Assembly (NCBI RefSeq): GCF_037975245.1
Contig: NC_092568.1
Span: 4,413,001 to 4,477,000, forward strand
DNA from: Apostichopus japonicus
Lineage: Eukaryota > Echinodermata > Holothuroidea > Aspidochirotida > Stichopodidae
Length of the DNA stretch: 64,000 nt
Direction of reading: 5' to 3'
Shown piece after piece: positions 57,001-64,000 of the stretch. The position numbers were made by a program, and so were the translations under genes. A model generated the notes under the pieces. That model did no database searches and was not told the origin of the DNA. It saw only the letters and a list, made by a program, of their open reading frames with translations. Every line of letters begins with the position of its first letter. Positions within the stretch are counted from its first letter, which is position 1.

Positions 57001-58893
57001 TTTCCGGTAATGAGAAATAACAACATTCATTGATATACAAGCGAGAAACGTTAAAAATTGTGTACAATTCGTGAGCCGTGTCCTTAAGTTTTCCACGGAG
57101 AACGAATGACATCTGCGATGACGTCATTCTGAACAGCGGATAATAACAACACGTTGTCACACGATAGCACGACTCATGGGCTGCGGCCTATACGGAAGCC
57201 TTTAATTCCATTTCTTTCACTGAGTTGCCGGCAAATCTGGCACTCGTCTAGCTGAGCCTGGCTACAGTATAGCTATACTGACGGCCGTGACATTATCAGT
57301 TATTTGCCGAGAGGTTTTTAACTTGCAGGCGTCGGGTGATTGGATTGGTGAATGAGTTTATCAGATGAATAACTGGAAAATCGAAATAACCGATAAAGAA
57401 GCTCCCGTTCTCCTTTTCTCTATTCAGCTTTCCTTCTTTCTTCCCCTTCCGCTCTCTTCACCTTTTCTCCTTTTGCCGACAGACCCAAAATTTGCCGACA
57501 GCGACCAAATTATTGGGGGGTGTGACACCCCCACACCCCCCCCCCGCTCGCTACGCCCCTGCACGCGGAATTATCCAAACTGTTTCCAAAAGAACCGATT
57601 CTAGCCTACAAAAGGGCCCCAAATCTCAAAGATTTACTTGTTAACTCAAGGTTTCATACTAACGAAGAATCAGCTGACTCTCAAGGTTCACACGAAGCTC
57701 TTTTAGATGCTCTTATATCTGCACTATGAGTCCATAAAAACTCGTGCACAGAAAATAGATGCATTTTGAGAACGAGACGCCCAGGCCGAATATAAAAAAT
57801 TCAAAGGCTACTACTGATGAAGCTCCTCCTATAAAGTTTGAGAGCAGAAACCGGTCTAGTTGGTCATAAGAACCTACACTAGTCTCTCCTACTATTAACA
57901 GTACACTCAATTCACCTAATAGGTGCAATTATGTTTCACCACGAGGAGCATGCTATAAGTTCATGTTCCTCGGGCCCTCCCTTAAAAATACTTCAGGTTA
58001 TTGGCGACTACGTTGCGTTAGATAGTGTAAAACCGCCTACACCCCCTTTCATTCAGATAATTATGATATACTTGCTAACTGTGCATTGATTTTCCCTGAC
58101 AGTAATAGTCAGCACTATAGTACTGAGCCGTATCTAATTAATACGTGATGTCGCGTAGGCCTGATAATTGCCTTAGTTTCAAATTTGGAATAAAAACGAT
58201 CGCGTTTCAGGAAAGAGCAGCTGGATATATATTAGGCTTTTCTTTCACCAAGTTATGCCTATTAGGAATTTGAAGTACTCCCACATAAAAAAAACGCAAC
58301 TGATTTCCAAAAAGGGGGGGCCGGGGCCGGGTCGGCCCCCCTGGATCCGCCCCTGACTATATGTACGATATGTACTGCTCTGCTCTGTTCTTCGTCGTCT
58401 GTGTTTTGCTCACCGAATGTAATCGGATTGGGTCGTGCAGCCATTTTAGCTTCGTAATTCGTCTTCAGCACGGTAACCGATGATCTCATACGTTCCGCAT
58501 AAGCCTTACAATTAATCGGGATTATCAGACTATCCGACAAAGCTAGAGCGATCTCTGCCCAAACACGGCCAACCACCAGATGGTGTTCAAAGGTCGGATC
58601 CATTATGGCAGACATGAGATGAAATGTCTCGTACATCGAATGGTAGAGAGGGTAACTGGATAATCCTAGGCTCTGAATTTAGAGAGATTAAAAATCAAAA
58701 GTTTTAATTAGTAAAATTATGACAAAGATATATGATGAAGAAACGTTTACAACTATAATAAACTTGAGGTAGTGGTTGGTTAGTCTTGACGTATTTTTTT
58801 GTCAATCTGAGAAATCTTTAAGTGCCAGCAGGAGGTGAAATCTGTTGCTTAATTCCTTTTGTTGTTGTTTTCCTTTCATATTTGTAACTTCTG

Positions 58894-58953
<60 letters not shown>

Positions 58954-61900
58954 CAACTATTCTGTCCCGATTCCTAAATGCAAATTGCCATCATGATAGT
59001 TTACTAAACTTACTTATCCCTCCCCACCCCTACCTCCTTTAAATTGATTGAACGACTGCCTAAAGGGCCTTTTGATCATAATGGCAGTCTTTAGTTTATA
59101 AGGCGTTTATACTTTAAAGTGCATATACGTACGGAGTCCCTCGTGTATCTGATGTCGATAGCTGGTATACCAACGAGTCCAATAAATGGTCGGAAATCAC
59201 TTCCGGAACCTAAATCTGGTGTCCTGCAGAATAAGGAACAGATTAATGAAGAGCAAATATTTTTCTGATGAAACAATACACATGACACGTGACCTTAACT
59301 TTGTGCTTATATCTGAAACATTAACAAGAAGGTTAAATAAATATTTTCCTAACTAATTATAAGGTGTCTTTAATTCACATTAACGGTACTATAGGCAGCG
59401 ATACCGTTCGCCATTTTGTAACAATACCGTGGTAGATTGGACCCTTCGCTTGGTGTTTTCTCCAACCAGTTATTATACAGAATTCCACCATGATTCGACG
59501 CATCTGAAACCTGTTAATATAGAGATGTATATACCCTTATAATTGTTAAACGTTCTCAGGGGGTACGTAACCACTTTACCACTCCATACATGTATGTACC
59601 AACATATTATCATTATTATACACTTCATATTATTGCAGGGTGTCTCTAACTTTATCCCCCCACGAACCCCCTGTGGATGTCAGAGTTGTCCACGAACCCC
59701 CAACTTTTCGAGACACGATCTGAGTCCTTATTATACTATAATACGCATAACAGTGCTTCGTAAAAGATCAAGTTCATAGTGTAATATTGTAATGAAAAAA
59801 CACAAGAGATGAAAATATTTATCTGGAAACTTCAAGATCAGATCAGCTCTTTATCTTCACGAAGTACTGTCATGCATTCACCAACTTCACCATAGTCATG
59901 CGGCCGGTGTCTGTTCATAATTCAGTTATTTATCACATGCACGGTACGGTACTACTATTGCAACGTATATGTATGGAAAGAGAAAAGAGGTACGACTTTT
60001 GTACATTACTAAATTATATCAGATTTTAGTACAACAAGAAGTACTCTAGTTTTGACTTTCAGAAACGTCTCACGAACCCCCTAGGATGGACTCACGCACC
60101 CCATGAGGGTTCATGTACCCCAATTAGGGGAACTTAGGGAATCCCTGTATTATTGTCTTGAATAATGTAGGTACGAAATAAATTTAATATTTGAGAACCA
60201 GAGAACATCTTAGAAAATGGTTAAAGTATACTACAGTTTGCCCCATATTCAGTGCATTTTGTTGTGTGACATAATCTCATTCAAAATGTGTTGAAATCTT
60301 TGAAAAGGCTCTTTTCGTTTCCAAGACATACACATTTGGGAAATTTAATAAATCTCGGAAACTCGTTAAATATGTGCAAATTATAACATGGAGTGTTGCA
60401 CTCACTAAAATCTCTTGTGTTAGGCTATAATAAGTTAACTCCTAATCACAAACCCACAATAATATGATGTTCCTCTTTTCAAAGAAGACACCTTTTATAG
60501 GCCACAAACTTGTGATTAGTGTCCTTGAAAGAAGGTTGTAAAAACAAAGGAATAACATAACAGAAAATTAGGCAGTCACTCCCTTTACATCACCAATATA
60601 CATAATTAGCTAATGTTGATTCATGAATAACACTAGAATTAAGAAAAGACTTTAAAAATGGTCAATCTTTGATGGATTTTGATAGGAGTTGCAGCTATTT
60701 TTATGATTTCTAATGCCTTTTAGAGTGATTAGGACGATGTTGTTCATAGGTGTCCGTAGACCTTTAACTTGGAAGTAAAAGCAGTACTTCTCAGTCCATA
60801 GTTTAAACTTGATTCACTCAGAAATTGAAGAATACAGATTGAATGATTGTAATGAAATTAATTTAAAAAAAAAAGAAGAAAAAAAAGAGGTACAAAATTG
60901 TCAATATCACTTACTTTCTTTGTAGCTTCGAAAAGTACATCAAAATAGTTGGGGGTTGAGCGGCCTTGAAAGGTGTAATTGCCACTTACTGCACTATCAC
61001 AATTAACATAGGCAACGGTTCGCTCACCAATCGTCTTCGAGAATTCCTAAAATAAAAACCGACCATCAACAGTATAAGACACGAATCCAAATTTCAGTAT
61101 ACGTACACTATTCGGAGCCGTTGGACATAGGAGTCGCGGGGTTTGGAAAGGAGGGCCGGATGAGGGGAGGGTGGGGGGGGGGGGTAAAGTACTTCCTCGA
61201 CCTCTTGTAGAAATAGCTCAACCAATAGCATAACCCTCTTGTAAGCTCGAACAGCTATACTGTATTCTGTTACCGTTTGGCGATGAAACATATTTTTATT
61301 CCAGCGAGAAGAGTAAAAATAATGCAGAAAGATTTTTAAAACAAATAACACTTTATGTGCAAACCTATTTTCATTTGTTAAAATTTTAAGTCAATCAAAG
61401 TATATTAAATATGCTTATCTTATACAAAAGATAAGAACAATTTTCCCCACCTATATACTACCCATCAGGCACCTGGCGTCCGGTGAGATATGATCACTGT
61501 ACAGTGTATATGTCTGCTCACGTGCAAGTTAATATCTTGGGCAATGCCTTGTTAATTATCAGAATGATAGACTGTACACATTGTTTACCTCAACCCATTC
61601 ATAAGAACCCATCAGGCCGTATTCTTCCGCTCCCCAACTGGCAAATACAATAGATCTTCGAGGCCGCCATTTACCTGTAACAGAGTCAATGTATCGACAA
61701 TATCAGCAAGTGTCGTAAAGCGGGCGGGGATGGGACTGAGAAAGGGAGGGAGAAGGGGGAGGGAGAAGGGGAGGGAAATATTAATAAAAAGCAAAGCTTT
61801 GGTAGTATAATATTCGTTTATTGCATAGCTGGTCATTTACAATTTACCGGAAGATATACGATTTCATTTCTTCTTTTTTCCTTTTTTCTGTTTTCTTTAG

Positions 61901-62291
61901 GGGAAGGGGGGGTGAGGGGGTCTGTCTTTATGACAGGATTGGGGGGGTGGGGCGTTAGGGAGTGCGAGGGAGGATCCTGGTCAGAACAGGAAGGACAAAC
62001 CTATACACAAAGTCCTGTGTTTGTCCTCGCCCCCTTCACCATGTAGTTATACCATTACTCCTCCTTCTCACCTTCTTTGACAAGTTTACCAAGACTGCGA
62101 GATAACTCAAGCATGGTGGCAGTACCACTTGAAGGATCTACAGCTCCAAACACCCAGGCATCTCTATGGTTACCCAGAATGACGTAACGATCTATGATGT
62201 AGAAGAAAACAAAATATGATTGGTGACGAATTCCAGGATTTTTCTTTTGCTTGTATATTGTATGTATTGTATTGTATATATATATATATTG

Positions 62292-62329
<38 letters not shown>

Positions 62330-62584
62330 TATTAAAATCGTAATGAGTTGGAAAATCAACAACAGTGAAAAAACTTCCAGCCTCCACCGGGATTCGAACC
62401 CGGGCCTCCCGCTTTGTACGCGGACACCCTAACCAACTAGGCCATGGACGCTGATTGTATGTCCAGAGGTTCGAAACCGGTAAGGAAGGTCGTAATTCCA
62501 CTGTAGGCGTTTGACACCTGTATCGAACAATACTAGTTCTGTTTTTGGTGACATATTTTGCCTTACTCCAGAGATCAAACATGA

Positions 62585-62634
<50 letters not shown>

Positions 62635-62649
62635 CATACATCTATATAA

Positions 62650-62718
<69 letters not shown>

Positions 62719-64000
62719 GATGTATGTCTGTATGTATTTTTTTTTGAACAACTCGTTACGTCACAAACTCTTCTACTCGTTTTCACCCCCTTCTTTCTCT
62801 CCCACCCCTCTCTCCACACTCGCTCTGTTCTCTCTCTTCCTTACATGTAGCCAATATTGTATTGCTAACGTCACTGCTAGGACAATATTCCCTCTTTTTC
62901 AATCTGAAAAGAAAAGTTATTTTGGGTGATTATAAAGGTCAGAATTGTAGTCCTGGTGCCACTGATTCGAATCCCGTGTTAGACAAAAAAAATATATGCT
63001 CCTTTGAAATTGTTCATAATATCCAAGTAAGATTTCCAATGTTCATATATATATATATTTTGTTCATCTACTCTGGAACTCTCAAACCAGTTCCTATATC
63101 TTTCTTACCTGGTTCTAGGCTTCCTTTGATGATACCGATTACATTGTGAACCGGTCTCCTTTCATTGTAATTATTCACCTCTAACCGTACCTTCCTGTAG
63201 GGCACAAGTATAGCAACATAATAATTATAAAATGTTATTGTGAAAGGATTTGTGAAAGGATTGTCAATGTGATATGTAATCGCTGTTAAAACATTTCCGT
63301 TGATTTGTAAGAAAGAGGAGGTTTGGATTTATACATTTAAGTCCTCCAAACTTTACATTTGCTATCAGATACTTCACCGATTGCTATCATATACTGTATG
63401 TGTCGTATATGCTTAAAGAGCAATCAACCAATCAAGGACATTTATGAAACGCCAAATCTTTCAAACGCTCTCTAAGGTGCAGAGGCACAAAAGTACAGTT
63501 CATGCTGATATTACATGTAATACAATAGGAAATTCAGGAGAGTGTTAAAAGTTTTCCGCACTGCAGTCAGCCGGTTAGTTACTCTGCTCGCCACTAAATG
63601 ATAACCAAAGGGTGGGGATCTAGTGGGGGGGGGGTGGTAAGGAAGAACACTGTTTGTCGACAGTTTTAAGGTACTGTCTCTTAAATAATATTTACGTGTC
63701 TAATTGTATTTACCAATGCCACTATTCCATTCCCTTCCCTTCCATTCTCTCCCTCCCTCCCTCCCTCCCTCACCACCCATCCTTTCTCGCATTCTTCCGT
63801 CCATTCATTCATTCATCCATCCATTCATTCATAATCCATTCGTTGATCATTTATTCAACCGTCCATTCATCCCTCCATTCGTTTCATTTCATTCATCCAT
63901 TCATACATTCGTTCTTAGTCTAGTGTGGTGTATAGTGTACATGTATAGCTTTCTAAATACAGTAAATTAGTTGAGTATCCCTCAATATATATTTCTTACC
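53856..64000 (-). CDS. Glutamate carboxypeptidase II / NAALADase-like metallopeptidase, copy B, exons 8-17 (5' part outside window)
   Basis: Spliced on the minus strand: 63109-63194, 62072-62191, 61589-61674, 60915-61046, 59428-59510, 59133-59223, 58414-58672, 54757-54838, 54492-54584, 53856-54060. The window ends in CTTACC, the complement of a GGTAAG donor, so exon 7 appears to end exactly at base 64000. Exon lengths and phases equal those of copy A exons 8-17 (86, 120, 86, 132, 83, 91, 259, 82, 93) except the last (205 versus 235). Zinc ligands are kept in [26 protein letters not shown] and PLYHS. Pocket changes relative to GCPII: R463 to Gln, N519 to Ser, R534 to Asp, K699 to Ser; Tyr700 is kept. 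Probably an active type II ectopeptidase with a substrate range distinct from copy A. Intron 14 is swollen to 3.6 kb by nested transposons. Confidence 0.94.
54492..54584 (-). CDS. Copy B exon 16
   Basis: Encodes [20 protein letters not shown], very close to vertebrate GCPII. Acceptor TTTCAG, donor GTAAAA. Confidence 0.95.
54757..54838 (-). CDS. Copy B exon 15
   Basis: Encodes [20 protein letters not shown]. It is 82 nt like copy A exon 15; acceptor TTTTAG, donor GTAAGT. Confidence 0.93.
55642..57729 (+). pseudogene. Penelope-like reverse transcriptase, broken
   Basis: Begins inside the RT domain with [17 protein letters not shown], then [30 protein letters not shown] and, later, [20 protein letters not shown] stop at 55891-55893 and a frame break precede the frame running 55943-56670. 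The YxDD active-site box reads YRDE. The nested hAT element at 56671-57561 interrupts it; afterwards the thumb-like segment [20 protein letters not shown] leads to a TGA at 57727. The element is inactive. Confidence 0.88.
56671..57561. mobile_element. hAT-type element nested in the Penelope-like RT
   Basis: Exact inverted ends CAGGGGCGTAGCG and CGCTACGCCCCTG. Flanks CACGCGGT (56663-56670) and CACGCGGA (57562-57569) agree at 7 of 8 positions. The interior carries the GGGGGAGGGGTCTAAGGGG and CTTAGATGCA..TGGTGC module. Confidence 0.88.
57808..57862 (+). ncRNA. Hammerhead-ribozyme-like motif in the Penelope-like element
   Basis: Stem I: CTACTA (57808-57813) with TAGTTG (57857-57862), 5 of 6 pairs. 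Core CTGATGA (57814-57820). Stem II: GCTC (57822-57825) with GAGC (57842-57845). Core GAAAC at 57847-57851. Stem III is the self-complementary ACCGGT, and GTC gives the expected cleavage site after C57856. The 10.1/11.1 pair is A-A rather than G-C, so activity may be weak or lost. Confidence 0.65.
58414..58672 (-). CDS. Copy B exon 14 (zinc-ligand His; helical domain)
   Basis: Encodes [15 protein letters not shown] and the helical domain through RPNPITF. Donor GTGAGC at 58413; the large hAT element ends only 58 bp further downstream, at 58355. Confidence 0.95.
58896..58951. repeat. (TA)n microsatellite
   Basis: Pure TA run in copy B intron 13. Confidence 0.95.
59133..59223 (-). CDS. Copy B exon 13 (pocket loop)
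   Basis: Encodes [20 protein letters not shown] then IRYTRDS. Ser replaces N519 and Asp replaces R534 of GCPII. Acceptor CTGCAG, donor GTACGT. Confidence 0.94.
59428..59510 (-). CDS. Copy B exon 12
   Basis: Starts at GTT after TTAACAG and encodes [18 protein letters not shown]. It is 83 nt like copy A exon 12; donor GTATTG splits an Arg codon. Confidence 0.9.
59636..60147. mobile_element. hAT-type element with perfect TSD TATTATTG (copy B intron 11)
   Basis: Ends CAGGGTGTCTCTAACTTTAT and GGGGAACTTAGGGAATCCCTG, flanked by TATTATTG at 59628-59635 and 60148-60155. Both ends carry CACGAACCCCC units. This is a different family from the G-run copies. Confidence 0.88.
60148..60914 (-). other. Remainder of copy B intron 11
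   Basis: AT-rich, with a polyA/G stretch near 60865-60890. Nothing else recognised. Confidence 0.5.
60915..61046 (-). CDS. Copy B exon 11 (zinc-ligand Asp)
   Basis: Encodes [18 protein letters not shown] followed by QGRSTP. The R463 position of GCPII is Gln here but Arg in copy A. Acceptor TTTTAG, donor GTAAGT. Confidence 0.95.
61589..61674 (-). CDS. Copy B exon 10 (catalytic Glu pair)
   Basis: Encodes [19 protein letters not shown]. The Glu-Glu pair provides the general base and a zinc ligand. Acceptor TTACAG, donor GTAAAC. Confidence 0.96.
61700..61990. repeat. G-rich polypurine tracts (copy B intron 9)
   Basis: Runs such as GGGAGGGAGAAGGGGGAGGG at 61740-61780 and GGGGAAGGGGGGGTGAGGGGG near 61900, plus GGGGGGGTGGGG near 61940. 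Potential quadruplex-forming DNA. Confidence 0.6.
62072..62191 (-). CDS. Copy B exon 9 (zinc-ligand His and Asp)
   Basis: Encodes [20 protein letters not shown], then [12 protein letters not shown]. Acceptor CATAG, donor GTGAGA. Confidence 0.96.
62276..62333. repeat. (TA)n microsatellite at SINE 3' tail
   Basis: TA repeats immediately after (in minus-strand sense) the tRNA-like element at 62380-62451. Confidence 0.9.
62335..62452 (-). mobile_element. tRNA-like SINE (copy B intron 8)
   Basis: 62380-62451 on the minus strand folds as a tRNA-like cloverleaf: acceptor GCGTCCA with TGGAGGC (one mismatch), anticodon stem TCCGC / GCGGG with loop GTACAAA, and a perfect T arm CCGGG-TTCGAAT-CCCGG. 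The loop gives anticodon ACA after U33. A T6 run (62368-62373 complement) follows at once, then a short body and a TA tail. It reads as a SINE or tRNA relic rather than a working tRNA. Confidence 0.75.
62586..62730. repeat. TA microsatellite with a 100-bp perfect-ended palindrome
   Basis: TA run 62586-62630, then CAGACATACATCTATATAAA at 62631-62650, matched by its inverse TTTATATAGATGTATGTCTG at 62711-62730, with TA repeats between. The whole 62631-62730 block is a cruciform-capable inverted repeat. Confidence 0.92.
63109..63194 (-). CDS. Copy B exon 8
   Basis: Encodes [20 protein letters not shown] then IIKGSLEP. Acceptor CTACAG, donor GTAAGA; 86 nt as in copy A. Confidence 0.94.
63195..63999 (-). 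other. Copy B intron 7
   Basis: Contains a G run near 63622-63634 and an imperfect (CATT/CCAT)n repeat at about 63725-63912. Ends at the window edge with a GGTAAG donor complement. Confidence 0.7.

Larger units (their letters stand above)
55561..58054 (+). mobile_element. Penelope-like retroelement, 5'-truncated, with inverted terminal repeats
   Basis: Flanked by a 19-bp direct repeat AGATAATTATGATATACTT (55542-55560, 58055-58073). The first ~85 bp (55561-55647) are the inverted complement of the last ~85 bp (57971-58054), with few differences. Inverted terminal repeats on 5'-truncated copies with variable target duplications are known for Penelope-like elements. No GIY-YIG endonuclease is visible. 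Confidence 0.85.
55173..58355. mobile_element. Outer hAT-type element with TSD ACTATATG (copy B intron 14)
   Basis: Ends CAGGGGCGGGTCCAGGA and CCTGGATCCGCCCCTG, flanked by ACTATATG at 55165-55172 and 58356-58363. Neighbouring TACGATATGTACT units on both sides slightly weaken the TSD. About 2.5 kb of its 3183 bp is a later Penelope-like insertion; the original element was about 670 bp. Confidence 0.87.

Overview
This is a piece of an animal nuclear genome: intron-rich, AT-rich, standard genetic code, and full of DNA-transposon debris, microsatellites and long G/C homopolymers. The spliced proteins resemble deuterostome homologues. The repeat style (hAT miniatures, tRNA-SINEs, Penelope-like elements) suggests a marine invertebrate deuterostome such as an echinoderm, but the species cannot be fixed from the sequence. 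Most long open frames are low-complexity or transposon shadows. The real coding sequence is 39 short exons, each checked here for splice sites and reading phase.

Layout. (1) 1-12205: intergenic DNA with no recognisable gene, holding nested hAT-type elements (4210-7023 containing 5222-5882; 8607-9588), a tRNA-derived SINE and two inverted-repeat MITEs. (2) 12206-34064, plus strand: a complete 12-exon UBR7 gene encoding 466 residues (UBR box, atypical PHD finger, conserved C-terminal domain). Its introns hold a 1.57-kb hAT element, a 118-bp tandem array, a 2.2-kb nest of hAT elements and a 140-bp tandem array. (3) 34065-36116: a short interval between convergent genes, with a hAT miniature and a minisatellite. 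(4) 36117-49957, minus strand: a complete 17-exon type II membrane metallopeptidase of the glutamate carboxypeptidase II / NAALADase family (M28B), 762 residues, with all five zinc ligands and the catalytic Glu. (5) 49958-53855: intergenic. (6) 53856-64000, minus strand: a head-to-tail tandem paralogue. Exons 8-17 are present with almost exactly the same exon lengths and phases; exons 1-7 lie past the right edge.

The UBR7 gene and the peptidase pair have no evident functional link. The two peptidases are a tandem duplication whose zinc sites are intact while substrate-pocket positions differ.

The most unusual locus is intron 14 of the second peptidase (55173-58355). A hAT-type element with an 8-bp target duplication contains a 5'-truncated Penelope-like retroelement bounded by ~85-bp inverted repeats and 19-bp direct repeats. 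That retroelement is itself split by another hAT-type miniature, and it carries a hammerhead-ribozyme-like motif downstream of its reverse transcriptase. At least twelve insertions in the window have hAT-like termini, nearly all with perfect 8-bp duplications. Several unrelated-looking termini share the same internal modules.
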